Notes: generated by a model not told the origin, from the letters alone. Positions 1-12,197 are shown, counted from the stretch's first letter. The stretch: DNA of 64,000 nucleotides from Neelides folsomi (GCA_034687125.1 JAQGBZ010000005.1:186001-250000), one strand, 5' to 3'. Numbers and translations are program-made.

Positions 1-1566
1 CATACAGAGCCCTCGCTTTCCATTTCCTTTTCCCAACATATCCTCAAGGGTAATTTATAAAACAATTATTTTGAGATCTCAACACTGGTCAGTCAAAAAA
101 ATAAAACTACAGCTCTGTACGGAACCTATGTCGAATGTAATTGATTATTTAATTTTAATAGTTTTTTTAAAATAATTTATTCGTAAGGACGATGGCATTT
201 TTCATCCAACCTGTGAAACACGAAAATCGGAATATTTTCCTTGAACCATTCTCCACCCAAGTTTGGCTGACATTATCTGGAATTTGGCTCGCCTTCGTCC
301 TCTCGTTTGGAATCCAATTCAAAATATTGAATTATTGGGTCAAGGAACATAAAAATGATGGGGTTATTATGAAAGAGAAATTCATTTGGGCTTGGGGAGC
401 TATTTGCCAACATGGTATAAATTAACAATAATTATTTGTTTAACTATATCAAGCGTAAAAATAAAACAGAAAAGATTTTGTCTGCTAAATATAATTTTTA
501 ATGAAATATTTAGTTATAAAAGATTTAATTATTTTATAGGATGGCACGTTAGCCCGAATTCAATTTCATTAAGAATTATTTTCTTTTTTGGATATACGCT
601 CGGACTCATAACTTATATTGCTTATTCGGGTTTACTCGTTTCTTCATTTTCTATTTCAACTCTTCCGATTAAATCTCTTGTTGAGTTGGTTTACAGCAGT
701 TTGCCAATAGCTGTAGACAAAACAAGTTCAGCTGCTAAAATTCTTTTAACTTCAATTGTAAGTTAAAGTATTTTTTTGCATATTTTTCATTATAAAAATT
801 GCTTTATCATGATATAAAAAATTCATGTCTGTATATGGCATTATTTTTAAGCGTGTTTAAATTCTTAAAATCTTTATCCAAATTTAATTTTATTTAAGGC
901 TCCGAACAATGGAATTTCAAATTCGACTTATTCAATGCTTGACAAATTGTCTGAGAAAACCAAGAACACTTCTTATGTTCCTTCCAATGAGGGAATCGGA
1001 ATGGTCTTTGATGAAGGAAAAGCCTTTTTGGCTTATAAAACTGTTTTTTACGGGGGCGGACGATCAAGTTTAATGAAAAGTGATCATGATCTTTGTCGAG
1101 TTTCTTATTATTCAATTTCAAAAATTCCATTCCAAAGTGGAATTTTTGTCCCGAAAAATTCTCCTTACAAGGAATATTTCAATAGGAAGTAAGGATTTAA
1201 TTGATTAATTAATTAAGTGTTTAATTAATTGCATAAATAGATTCAGTTAAAAATGTTTTACTTTATTATGATAATGAACCTACAAATATAAACCAAGTTA
1301 AATATTTTTAATTTATGATTTCCAGACTTGTTTTAATGGCAAATTCTGGATTATTAATGCGTTCAAAGATAGAATACGAGAAAAGCTTTGTGCCAGTATG
1401 CGACCAAATAACGAATTCTTTCAATAATTTTGTCACTCTTGGGAAAGATGATATAATCCCAGCTTACATTTTAATGGGTGGAGGAGCTTCATTGTCTTTA
1501 ATTATTCTTATCATTGAATTGATTTTTCATTATGTGCTACATTTCAAAAGCAAACAAATAAAATGA
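1..1566 (+). CDS. Ionotropic receptor (IR/iGluR-like), 3' part
   Basis: This is the C-terminal part of an ionotropic glutamate-receptor-like chemosensory channel; its 5' part lies before the window. Exons: 1-49 (partial), 188-414, 540-757, 899-1188 and 1326-1566. They join in one frame of about 340 residues. Visible landmarks, in order, are the pre-M1/M1 segment (FLEPFSTQVWLTLSG), the pore-loop motif WAWGAICQHGW across the second intron, a hydrophobic M3 (YTLGLITYIAYSGLLVSSFS), the S2 half of the ligand-binding lobe, and a final M4 helix (IIPAYILMGGGASLSLIILI) before a short basic tail. In this family the receptor forms a ligand-gated cation channel in sensory neuron dendrites. The divergent M3, which lacks the iGluR SYTANLAAF motif, points to a divergent IR and not a synaptic iGluR. 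The ligand cannot be inferred. Confidence 0.88.
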
Positions 1567-1870
1567 AATTGTTTTTGTCATGTTATATTTTATTCGTACT
1601 CAAGATATGGAATACCTAATAGAAATTGGATTGTAATTCCCAACAGGTATTTTACACGATATGTTCTAATGGATAATTTGAAGGTCTTATATGCCTCAAT
1701 AAATGACCTAAGACTCATTAGGCTAGGTTAGATATAAGGGTCTGACGATTAGTGTTCTCTATTATGCAACAAGGGGATGCGTGTGACTCGAATGTCAGAT
1801 ATTTCCATCGGTCGTTGCGTAAAATGATAAAGTGAAGAATCTAAGGTTAATGAAGTAAGAATTTTTGACT

Positions 1871-1917
1871 TATCCATGATTCAATTTAACTATATTAGTT
1901 AAATTGAATCATGGATA
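1871..1917. repeat. Perfect 20-bp inverted repeat with 7-base loop
   Basis: Arms at 1871-1890 and 1898-1917 are exact reverse complements starting TATCCATGATTC, separated by a 7-base loop. A weaker match extends a few bases further on both sides (AAGAATTTT against AAAATTCTT). It lies in the 543-base gap between the ionotropic receptor and the next gene, where I see no coding signal. It could be the remnant of a small inverted-repeat transposon or an RNA hairpin; nothing decides between them. Confidence 0.8.
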
Positions 1918-2109
1918 TAAAATTCTTGAAGAATTTGCGACGACCTCGGCAATTATTTAATCATTTGTTGAGGTTATTTCATGCTTTTTATTACCCATGC
2001 CTCAGTCGTTTTTCAATTTTTCAAATTGGTTTTATTTCATGATTTTTAATCGAAAGGAGTGAATGCATTGTTTGACTTTAAAAAGTGATTTTTAAAATGA
2101 GAGCATCGT

Positions 2110-2940
2110 ATGGATATGGATATTAAACGACAATTAGAAGAGATTTTTATATTCAGCTCAAGGGTGATTGTAATTCACGTAGTTAAAGTTTCATTAAAAT
2201 CATAAGTTAAATCTATTTCAAAAGTTTAACACATTTGCCGATCACTTTAAAAAACTTTTTTAATATTTAAAAAAAATTGGAATTGATTTTGTTGTTTCTA
2301 TTGATTTTCGTATTTTGGTTAATAATTATTTAGTTTTTTGAGGTTAATTAATTAACCATTAATATTTTCTTAATTTTTATCGACCTGCTCACAAACTAAA
2401 CCTGCCGTTTGATGTATTGTATATGAAAATCGGTTCAGTGGTTTGGGAGGAGATAGCTTCCAACCATACATACACACATACAGGTCAAAAGCATACTCCT
2501 TTCGGCAAAACCTCAGTCGTAAAAATAAAGTTAATAATTTCAATTAATAAAACAAACAGTTGTTTGAGTCGCATAGTGTGAATTTAATTTGTAAAATTAT
2601 ATTTTAAACTTTGCAGTTTAAATTAAACCCTTTTAGACAAATTGGCTATTTAGAATACCGACTTTTGAGATTTTTTAAACTTGACAGAAAAAATATCGAA
2701 CCTCTTGCAAATCAATGCACTGAAGTAAGAAATTAAATAAAGATAAGTAGATAGTTAAAAATTACAATAATTTGAATCAAAAATATATTTTCAAATCATA
2801 TTAATGCAATTTAAAGAATCTTTAAAGTTGGTTTGTTTGTTATTGACTTATTGATTTAATATTTAATTAAGGTTTTAGTATGGCACACTAAAGACGATAT
2901 TACTATTCAAGACCTTCATGGAAGTTTGACAGTTTCATGA
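2110..2940 (+). CDS. Unrecognised small three-exon protein, 76 aa
   Basis: Three short open exons join in phase 0: 2110-2163 (starts MDMDIKRQLEE), 2617-2724 (FKLNPFRQIGYLEYRLLRFF, ends NQCTE before GTAAGA) and 2872-2940 (VLVWHTKDDITIQDLHG, stop TGA). All borders are GT-AG and the total is 231 bases. The composition (charged and amphipathic, no signal peptide) looks coding, and exon 2 is well framed by TTTGCAG and GTAAGA. I do not recognise a family. Exon 1 is the weakest part; the true start might be elsewhere. Intron 1 holds a degraded dispersed repeat at about 2395-2495. A polyadenylation-like AATAAA lies about 200 bases downstream. Confidence 0.42.
2395..2495 (+). repeat. Degraded retroposon-tail-like repeat with CATA tract
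   Basis: The block begins with a stretch resembling the GAAAATCGGTTCAGTGGTTT tails seen next to TACA/CATA tracts in many arthropod dispersed repeats, and then runs into CATACATACACACATACA. It sits in an intron of the small gene around it. The family (non-LTR tail or SINE) is a guess; only the tract and the motif are seen. Confidence 0.3.
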
Positions 2941-3159
2941 AGGAAACGACCAACTTGAGATATTTGGCTAATCACAATTATCTCAGACGAAACCTCTCAT
3001 TTTTAGAACCCAATTTTGTAGTTTTATAAATTAAAAGTTAAGCATTTAATCAAAGATAAATATTAATTACTTTATGTTTTACTTAAATAATTTCACAAAC
3101 ATGATTTCTTTTTTGAATTGTTTTATTGTTTTAAAAGTTTTTAATAAATGATGTTTTAA

Positions 3160-4137
3160 TCATTTGTAATGGCGTTTTGAATCTCGTGTTGAGAATATTG
3201 ACTTAGGGCACGATTTTGAGTATTCCATACAATCTCCATCCTTCCCATCAAGTTCAGATTTTAAGTATTGTGGTAAATGAGTTTCTGCATACATTGATTG
3301 ACTAACCCTTTAAAGATTACATTTTACTTATTTTACATCAAATCTTTAGAATAATTTATTAGTAATTAAGATTTTGTATATTTATAATTACGTGAAGAAT
3401 AAAGTAATGAATTCTCCAAAAAGTCCATATCCATCTACTAGCGGCACTTGATGTATTTCACAAACTGCCCTTAGCAAACACGGTCGTCCATCAAATCCAA
3501 AAGAACTCAATAAATTTTCAATCCTTGGAAAAATATAAGCTCGTTCGCCTCCATGAAAATTCTCTGGACCCGGAAGAGACAAAATTGATTTCTTCTTTCT
3601 ATGACCTGAAGAATGAGATTGGGTTGATTCACTCTTGGTAGAATTCCCACTACTGCTTCCATTTCCTCCTCGACCAAATGGATAAGCTGGAGGCCAAGGA
3701 TGTCGATCAGACGTCCAACCCAAATCATCAAATCTCACTAAAATTATAAATTAAGTTAATTAACTAATAGCTTTAATTACAATTAGAATGTCAATTAATG
3801 ATATTTTAATGATTAATTATGTTTTACTAAAAAATTGTGTTCCCAATTGCATATTTGCATTTAACCCAGTCGGTGCTTGGCGCACAAGTGGAAGTTGCAA
3901 TTGTGGTGCAAGAATAATGTATGAACCCAATGGCATTATAAATCTTCGGTTCGAATACCACACAACCCGTTTGACCCTTTTTTTAACTTCTCCACTTAAA
4001 CTTGTGTTGAAAAAACTTTGGTTCGGTGTGCTGCGTACATTTAACTCTGTTGTGGGAGGGGAATATAGGATGATGATAAGTGTAGTGAAACTGATGGAAA
4101 AAATATTAAATCTGATCCAATTTATAATTTTTCGCAT
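3160..4137 (-). CDS. DM4/DM12-family secreted protein
   Basis: Exons on the minus strand: 4137-3828, 3737-3392 and 3301-3160, giving 265 residues. The N-terminus is a basic, hydrophobic signal/anchor segment (IFSISFTTLIIILYS). Then comes the family's early strand motif (RRFIMPLGSYIILAPQLQLP). After a Ser/Gly-rich linker (about 150-180) comes the Cys-containing core: IFPRIENLLSSFGFDGRPC, LLRAVCEIHQ and GLFGEFITLFF. The third exon supplies the family's C-terminal half (DGKDGDCMEYSKSCPKSIF) with further Cys residues. It was found by noting that the second exon's apparent stop directly follows a GTAATT donor. The DM4/DM12 family is arthropod-specific, secreted and of unknown function. The intron phases agree and the total is divisible by three. 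Confidence 0.85.
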
Positions 4138-6269
4138 TTTATTAAGAGTAACTGTTTGAACTGAACCAATTTAAGCTGGATTTGTTATAAATATTAGGTC
4201 TACAATAAAGATGTTGAGAAGGTGTGAAGATTAGTGGAAAGGAAAGGTGTTTGAAAAATAGTTTAACTCTGGAGAGGAAATTGAAGTTCAAAACAATTCA
4301 TTTACATAAACTGACTCTGTCTACATTTTAAATTCATAAGCGCTCTATATTCGACTCAACTAATGAACAATTTTAAGAAATTGCCAATTGCAAATCTCAA
4401 AATGTTGTCAAATGCGCATTGTGGAAGGTTCTAAATGTTTGCAAATAAATGCAAATTGATCTTTTAAAGAATTAACCCACATTCAATAATACTTACTTTT
4501 CTCGTAAATATTTCATTTTTACCATGATATTCATACACAGTCATCCATGTACAGATACTTCATTATTCACTCAATTTCGGCTTAAGAATAATTTGGATTA
4601 ATTATTAAAAACTCCTTACATATCAATTAAATAAACATTGTAATTAAGTAGATAGGTTTCATATAATATTTATTTTCGAGACATTTTTAGTTTTTTAGAC
4701 TTTATTTGCTCACTTCCAAGGATTTGAATCTTTTAAAATTTTGGAGCAAATATTTCATAAATTTTATTTTATTTAATAAAAAAGAAAGGAGCAATGACTC
4801 TTCCAAAGTTCTGACGTTCTAAATTGAAATAATTATAGTATAGTTAGTAATAGCGCAAATAAAGTTAATGTTCCATTTCAAGCTGTAGATAAATACGTTA
4901 CAAACGTCAGTTCTTGATTGCCACGCATATGATTTAAGACAATTATTAATTATATTTCAGGATGCGGAGATTTACTGACTATCGTTTCTCATCTTTAATC
5001 CTCTCCGCTCCTGAGGTCGTTAAAATTGTATTAAAACCACAGAGCTACAGGATTGTGAATTTACTGACTATAAACCATATCTTGTTTCTTTCATCGTGTA
5101 ATTAGCTGGTTGGGTTAATTAGTGTTATTATCTAATTACCTCTTTAAATCCACTTGTGGGGGTTGAAACTCTAAAGATAACCTTTTAAATACAAAATTCA
5201 TATAAAATTATTAACAACTTACACTATATGCTTTATACCATACAATATATAGAATAATTGTAAATGTATACAAGTATATGGAAATATGTAATATTAGATA
5301 ATACTATTTTAATATTTATAACAGGTAAATAAATATACCCTGTAATAAGACAAGGTATTACAAAATAGTAAAGCCAAAATTAAACGGTTTTCTTTTATAT
5401 AATCATTTTTCTTATCAAAAGATAATTTCATACAATTTATGACTTTATGAATATAATTTCCTGAAAAAATGCTCACATACTCATAATTCATTATTTTCAT
5501 ATTTTATTTTTATGCATCTCATCATTAGTTTCAGTTTTAGCACAATATTTTTGCCCAATAATATTGAATGAATGTGGAAAATGTGGAAAACCGGTTTTTA
5601 TGTAACATCATTGTGGTATAGTGGAACAAGTCATCTACTTCTTAGATGAAACCTTTTTATACGAAGCTATGAGCGTTAAAGGATTTTCAACCTGCTGGAC
5701 TTTTTTATATTCAGTTCCATGTGTATGGATGTGAAGGAGCGAGACTGAGGAAAGTTTAATAAGAATAAGGCAAATATAAAGGAACAATTACACTCCTATT
5801 GTGTTTTGTGGATTGGTGTATATAATCTTATATGGTTCACCTCTTCCTCTTCTTCCAACCACTTGGTTGGTCATAGGCATGGACTTGTAATTCCAAGGGG
5901 GTTTAACACAGACGGGGTAACCTTCGGATCGGTCAAAGTCAACTCACTTTCAGCCTTAGGAACCTCATTTGAAAAATACCTGTGGAACTCTCCAGTTTTT
6001 CATTCCAAGTGAGGCAGTAGGTTCATTTAACTCAAACTACAACCCTCTTCACCTATCAGTCTCACCAATCCTCTCACACATGTTACAAGTGTCAAATTTT
6101 GCTCATATTTAATCCTAGCTTATAAATATAATTAAATTATTGAATTAAACTTAATTGGAATCAGTATTAAATTATTATTATTACAGTGCTATTTGTAAAT
6201 TGTAATTGAATATTTGTTGTGTAAAGTTGGTAAAATTGTTCCAAATTGTATAAGATTGAAAATTTTATA
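4138..6269. other. Intergenic, no supported gene
   Basis: AT-rich spacer between the DM4/DM12 gene and the prolyl hydroxylase. The only stretch with more balanced composition is about 5840-6010, open on both strands for roughly 40-65 codons (minus strand: VPKAESELTLTDPK). It has no convincing start, splice partners or homology, so I do not call a gene. A short tRNA A-box look-alike near 5613 has no B box. Confidence 0.6.
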
Positions 6270-8824
6270 ATGCCAAAATTCATTGTGATACTTTTCCTCC
6301 TTGTTCCTGTCTTTGCTTATCAAGACGGAGATGGGCCTTTGGAATATGATCGAGAAGGGGAAGCTCCAGAAGAGCCAATTCCACTCGTTACTGTTTCACC
6401 TGTCGCACTTACCAATTTAGCAAGAACCGAAATTGAAATTCATAAATATTTGAAAGAATATGCAGAGAAAATGGAAATTAGAATGAAAGAAGTAAAAGCG
6501 TAAGTTTTTCTTTTTAGCAAATGGTTAGTGAGTCAGTGAGATGAACTTTGTATTAACATAAGATGAATTATATTTAACTGATATTTAATATATAAACTAA
6601 CAAGATAATTAAATATTTATAAAAAATATTTTTTGGTTATTTGGTATAAAAAGTTAAAATTGATTTTAATCCAATTTAACCTGTTATCTCATTTAGCTAC
6701 ATTGAAGACTTTGAAGAGAGCAGTTTGAAAGGAACGTCGAATTTTGATTATGGTGAGAATGAAGTGAGAAGAGCAGCGGACATCGCAGCTCATCCATTCA
6801 TGACGTTGAGAATGATTAGGAGATATTCAAAGAGTTTGGGGAAATTGCAATATTTAATTGAGCAAAAAGTCGAACAAGGTAAATTAATTAAATTATATAA
6901 AATTTTGGCATCTTATTTAAATAGTTTGAGTAGGTTTGAAAATTTAAAATTGCTCATTGTTAGATTTCATCAATAAGATGAAGAAGCTTCAAGGGAAGCG
7001 TCTTTGGCCAACACATTCAGAATACACAGACGTTCTCTTTAGCATTTTCAGACTCCAGTCAAATTATGAATTAGATCTACTAAAGGTAATTTTAACTTTT
7101 TAACACTTCAAAATTTAACTAATAAATTAATAAAATAATCCTGTAAAATGTGTTAACAAATGGAAATAATGAAACTGTAAAATAAGTTAACAAATGGATA
7201 TAATTTTAATTTAAATTATTAAAATTATCGGCGTTAGGTGTTTATTAGGTTCTCAATTTTTGTTTTATATTTTTAGTTCTCTGATGGTGAATTAGACAGC
7301 CAATTAAAGTCCAAAGTGAGTTTAACTTCCGAACAGAGTTTAGAAGTTGCAAAGTTCGCCATGGACCACGATTACTTCACTCTTGCCATGGATTGGCTCC
7401 AATACACCAAATCTCAGTTGTCTCCAACTCCCAATGTCCACTCAATGAGCTCAATCGGAGAAAAGGAAATTGAAGCAGAAGTTGAGAAACTGATCCAAAA
7501 ACACGATGCAAATTGGGACGAATTGAACAAAAACCAAAATTTTAATTTCATCTATTCTTCCAAAATGAACCAAAGTCATGAAGCCCCATTAAAGAAAATG
7601 ATCCAGCATTCAATTGAAGTCCGAGACGCTCCAGAAGGTCTCAATGTGCCATTGGATAACATGCAAAAAGACTTTTTTGCCCTTTGTAATGGGAAGAACC
7701 TTCAACCGGAATTTGTTAAAGCACGGCTTTATTGTTGGAACGAACATTTTAGTCATCCGTACTGGGCCATTAATCCACTCAAATTGGAGCTTTTGAGTGA
7801 TGATCCATACGTGGTCCAAGCTTACGATTTTATCGGCTTTAATTTCAGCAAAGAATTGAGAAAAATGTCTGTGAGGTATTTGGAGCCCCCGCCGCCGTTG
7901 ATGGGTTCTTCGGCCACTCCAAGATCCGCAATGTATGCATGGTTGGGAGATGAGGAATTTCCTGAGTTGGAACCGTTCATTCGGAGGATCGAACATTATT
8001 CGGGGCTTAAAGCCCTTGGCCAAAATGCATCAACTCACCTTCAAATTGCTTCATATGCTTTTGGAGGTTACGTATCACCGCATTGGGATTCTGTAAGACC
8101 GATTATTATTTATTTATTTAATCATTTTAATATTGTTGATTGGAATTCTTTATTAGTTTAAATGTTCATTTATACTAAAGATAGATGAATTTACAAATTC
8201 ATTTTTATTTAAATAGTACGGAGAAGGATATGATGATCCAAAAGGCGATCGAGTCATGACTGCATTATTTTATGTAAGTTTAATGTTAATCATTAATTTT
8301 GATATTACATGAGTTTTAAATGCTGTTTAAATATTAATACCTGCAGGTAGATGATATAAATTAATTTGGTTTTATATGATTTTATGTTTTAGCAGTGTTG
8401 GATTATTTAGATTTAAACTTTGATTTTAAATGTGTTTAGTTAAATGAGGTAACAAAGGGAGGATTGACTGCTTTCCCTTTGTTGGGACTGAGCGTGAAAC
8501 CTGTTAGAGGATCGGGTGTGTTTTGGTATACGGCCAGGGACGATGGAGAAGTTGATGACAGAATGTTACACGGAGCTTGTCCGGTCATTATCGGTCAAAA
8601 GTGGAGTAAGTTGAATACTTTAATTGATAAATTTAAATTATAATTTAATTAACCATTATGAGTGAGTTAGCTACAACAACCCTATTCCTTCAGCGTTGTT
8701 TCAATTTTAATTGTTTTAAATATTTCCAGTCGCTACAAAATGGATTCATCTCAATGAAAACTTTCTCAATAGACCTTGTCCAAGATATCAAAGCTATCAA
8801 ACACATGAAACATTTAAGTTTTAA
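6270..8824 (+). CDS. P4HA: Prolyl 4-hydroxylase subunit alpha (collagen type)
   Basis: ER-lumenal 2-oxoglutarate/Fe(II) dioxygenase subunit that hydroxylates prolines in collagen-like chains, normally paired with protein disulfide isomerase. Exons: 6270-6499, 6697-6878, 6964-7085, 7277-8092, 8217-8273, 8440-8605 and 8730-8824; 555 residues, the usual length. I start at the second in-frame ATG because it opens directly into a signal peptide (MPKFIVILFLLVPVFA). The order is: helical N-terminal domain, peptide-substrate-binding TPR-like region (about 165-200), catalytic double-stranded beta-helix. The iron triad is intact: HxD at 447-449 (HWD) and a distal His at about 513 (DRMLHGACP). Lys at about 523 (GQKW) is the 2-oxoglutarate ligand. 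AATAAA follows at 8969-8974. It is a single copy here. Confidence 0.95.
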
Positions 8825-9144
8825 TTTTTTTAATAATGAATTGACTCTTGAAGAAGAAGCAGAATAGAAATTTTACTGAGTTATTTTATCTGTATCTGTA
8901 TCTGTACATGTCCTAATTGACTATAATAATTATATTTATTTTTTAATTAACTAACTTTGTACACTTATAATAAAATGGACAGTTTGGTATGTTCATTGAA
9001 ATGATAAAAGTAAGTCATGGAAATAAAGAAAGGAATGAAGGAAAGAACCAAAAATCCAATTTATCCCATTAGCCATTTATTTCCGATTCTTCATTTTCAC
9101 GCAAAATTTTTCGTTTTCTCAATTATCTCGACCTTTGACCTACA
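8825..9144. other. Intergenic: 3' UTR and upstream region
   Basis: Holds the presumed 3' UTR of the prolyl hydroxylase gene with AATAAA at 8969-8974, and the short upstream region of the next gene. No other signal was seen. Confidence 0.6.
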
Positions 9145-9864
9145 ATGAGCTACGGAGGATACAGCAGCAATCCCTTCGCCTGGAACTCTTCACCACCCCC
9201 ACGCAACATCCGGGGACGATTGAATAACACGAACAACGTGAGGAGCGATTGCAATTGGCAAGGATGCAGCAACGGTCAATGCCAAAGCCCTTATTCCCAA
9301 TCTTTCACAAATAGTGAGTTTTTCAAATTAAATAATTATTAACAATTGGCATAATGCTAGCGAACAAAATTAACGTTCATCAAATAATCAAATCAATTGA
9401 AATTCTTAATATTTAAAAATGTTTATATTTAATTTTAATTGTTGTTTTATTTCTTAGTGGGTGCTGGTGCAAGTCCTTCATGGGGATGTTTCAACATGGG
9501 AGGAAACACATCAATGAATCTCTTCGGAGCTCAACCAAAGGCCTTCATTGCGAGTAATAATGGATTGCAGGGTAATTATAATTGTAATCCTAATTAATTT
9601 TCTCCAATTCAATTTTCTCCAATTTCGTTTTGATTTAATTGTTTGTCCAATGACTCCTTGACAATTTAAATTTAATTAATTATTTTGGAACTTTTAGGTA
9701 GCCAAATGCAAATCCCATGTCAATTGACTGGACCTGGAGGATCCGGTACGAATTTCCCGATGCCTCACATGCAACCCGTTTCCATTAAAGTCATCGCCCC
9801 ACCCGGTGGAAATCTCGGCGGAGCTCCGATCATGATCAACCCTTATACCAACTTGGGTCAATAA
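9145..9864 (+). CDS. Small Gly/Asn/Pro-rich protein, 149 aa, unknown function
   Basis: Exons 9145-9313, 9458-9571 and 9698-9864 join in frame (phases 1 and 1) and end with a stop before AATAAA at 10015-10020. The protein starts MSYGGYSSNPFAWNSSPPPR and is rich in Gly, Asn, Ser and Pro with a few Cys (CNWQGCSNGQCQ, WGCFN). It then has a Pro/Gly-rich C-terminal part containing VSIKVIAPPGGNLGG. There is no signal peptide or membrane segment and no domain I recognise. The low-complexity composition suggests a disordered or structural protein. The splice borders and shared frame make the gene itself fairly secure. Confidence 0.68.
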
Positions 9865-10605
9865 TCTCTCTCCTCAATTCCATTTAAAAATTGTCCTTGT
9901 CCTTCCTTATGAACTCTAAATTCTTTTTTGTAAATATTTTTGTAAATATTTATGTAAATAAGTCAACCCCAACAAAATTTAATGAGAATACTTTTTATTC
10001 CTTTAATTGGATTCAATAAACATCAAAATGTCTCATGGAGAAAGTTCCAAGTACCTCATTTATTTGCAATATTTTATACTTTACACATCTAACATTATCT
10101 AATTTAAATAGATTCTAACAATCAGCTATTCTACAACATTGAGTCACAATTGTGATTAAAATTCAATTTAAATTTCATAATTGTAGATTTAGTTTTAAAG
10201 ACTTAAGGCTAAAAAACAATATAACAATCCAGTCTGAAATGTTTTAGAATGAATTCATAAAACGCGAACATGGATATTTCCTTTGTTGACTTTCAGTTTT
10301 AAATAATTATTTGAGACTTCGTTTGACTATTTTGACTAAATACTACATTTTATTTTGCTAATATTGCTAAATTAGTCATTGTTATAATGTTTGTGTTTAT
10401 TCTTATGTACAATTGGTGATTTTAACTACATTTAGCTAATTGAGTCTTTTTCTAATTAGGTAAACTCTTTCTACTACTACAATAAATGTAAGTTCTTATT
10501 AAAACTATTCTGATTAAACTATTCAACTATTCATGATAAATATATTTCTCAGATTTAATGAAGATTTAAAGAAGCTGACTTATTGTTCTTGAAGGAATGG
10601 AGAAT
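9865..10605. other. Intergenic between convergent genes
   Basis: AT-rich convergent 3' space. AATAAA for the plus-strand gene lies at 10015-10020. Nothing else was seen. Confidence 0.6.
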
Positions 10606-12197
10606 TCAATCAACTGCAATTTTGGCTGATTTTCCTCCTGGATTCATGAAGAGAAGAAGAGCAACTCCACCCATGACATAACCAGTCCAATTGTATCCTC
10701 CTTTCTCTTCCTACAATTAACAAATTAATAAAATAACACACTTATAACTGTAATTAATTTTAATTAGAAATTTTTAATAATAATTAAATTAATAATTAAA
10801 TTTATTACCTTCAACTCCATATTCTTCTGATTCAACTGATTGAAGAAATTCTTTGTCTCCATTTCTCTCTCAAAGTCCTGGATGAGAATTCTTTCTCCTC
10901 CCTTTCCATCAATTCTCTCTCGTCGCTCTGCATTGACTTGTCGAGAAACTCGGCGGTTTTCCTTCTCGAAAATTCTATCTTGAGGAATTCGAACATCTCG
11001 CGAAGTCACCTTTGAGTCAAGACGAACTCGGTCAAGATCTTCTTTCGAGATTCTCCTCGTGTTTTCACGAACCTCAGGAACAACTCGTCGCTCAGCAGAG
11101 CGGAAATCCTCACGAGAGGCAATTCGTCGTTCATCTCTCGTTTCTCTTGAAACTCGTCGACTTTCTCCACGAACTTCTTGAGATCTTCTTCGCTCAGCTA
11201 CTCGTCTCTCTTCAGATCGAACCTCACGATCTCGAACTTCCGACCTTGATCGGCTCTCTCGGATATTACGGCTTCGTTCTTCAGATCGAACCTCACGACC
11301 ACGAACCTCAGATCTTGAACGTTCCTGGACATTACGGCTTCGCTCTTCTGATCGAACTTCACGACCACGAACCTCAGATCTTGATCGGCTTTCTCTCGCA
11401 GCAACAGTTCTCCTTTCCTCAGACAATCGAGACAAGCTTCGTCGGTCTGAATTAATTTCTCGTCGGTCTTCATTAGGGATGGATCGTGTTGATCGGACAA
11501 GTCTTCGGTCTTCGTTTCTTGTTTCTCTTCTTTCGGAAACATCCCGAACTCTTTTCTCCGGAATCTCACGGACTCTTCTCTCAGGAACATCTCGGACTCT
11601 TCTCTCAGAATTGTCTCGGACTCTCCGCTCGGAATTATCTCGGACGCGTCTCTCAGGAACATCTCTGATCCGTTCGTTTCTCTCCTCCCGTACAAAACGC
11701 TCACGTTGGAGTCGTTCAGGTGTTTGACGTGCAACCCGCCGTTCCTCACGAACTTCTCTCGTCACTCGTCGTTCATTTTCTCTTGAAATTCGTCGACTAT
11801 CGATTTCCCTCCTCTCTCCTTCGTTCCTGACCTCACTCTTTACATTCCTCACTTCTCGGTTGACTCGCTCCACTCGGCGTTGATCTTCCACACGAATTTC
11901 CCTCCCAACTCGGCGGGTCTCAGAAATCCGCCGTTCTTCAATTCGGCGCGAATCCTCTCGGTTGATATTCCTCGTCGAGGTTTCAACCCTCTCCTGATCT
12001 TGGACGATCCGTCGGGTCAAAATGTCATTCCTTTCTCGACCCAATTTCCCATCCGTCCTCACATTCCGATTCCATTCCCTTGTGAAAGAGTCAGAGTCGC
12101 TCCTCACACGGCTCTCCAACCGACGTGTCTCTAATGAGGAAACGGCGAGGATCGCTGCTGCTGAGACGATGAGAAGACCAAGGAGACAAAACTTCAT
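10606..12197 (-). CDS. Secreted Arg/Glu/Ser-repeat protein with C-terminal membrane-like segment
   Basis: Exons 12197-10809 and 10710-10606 (minus) give 497 residues. The start is the ATG opening MKFCLLGLLIVSAAAILA, a clear signal peptide. The next ~430 residues are dominated by short degenerate repeats such as ERRVRDNSERRVRDVPE and SRSEVRGREVRSEERSRN, so mostly Arg, Glu, Ser and Val. The second exon was missed by simple ORF reading. It supplies a short C-terminus with a hydrophobic run (GYNWTGYVMGGVALLLFMNP). I do not know the family. The protein is probably extracellular or in a secretory compartment, with charged repeats that could form a long helix or bind polyanions; that is inference. 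A TATA box sits upstream at 12253-12260, suggesting a strongly, perhaps tissue-specifically, transcribed gene. Long antisense ORFs here are composition shadows. Confidence 0.78.

Noticed and set aside
3788-4159. 123-codon plus-strand ORF over the DM4/DM12 gene
   Set aside because: Antisense shadow of exon 1 of the DM4/DM12 gene, whose minus-strand frame has the signal peptide and family motifs.
5600-5670. tRNA-like A-box (GGTATAGTGG) near 5613
   Set aside because: No B-box, anticodon arm or acceptor stem could be formed around it.
5806-6012. 68-codon plus-strand ORF and a 42-codon minus-strand open stretch
   Set aside because: The composition is a little better than background, but there is no start, splice partner or recognisable family.
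7610-8023. 137-codon minus-strand ORF
   Set aside because: Antisense to the main exon of the prolyl hydroxylase gene.
11012-11755. Long ORFs on the opposite strand of the Arg/Glu-repeat gene (147, 82 and 84 codons)
   Set aside because: They lie wholly within a strongly biased repeat and vanish outside it. No start context, splice sites or homology; they are shadows of the coding strand.
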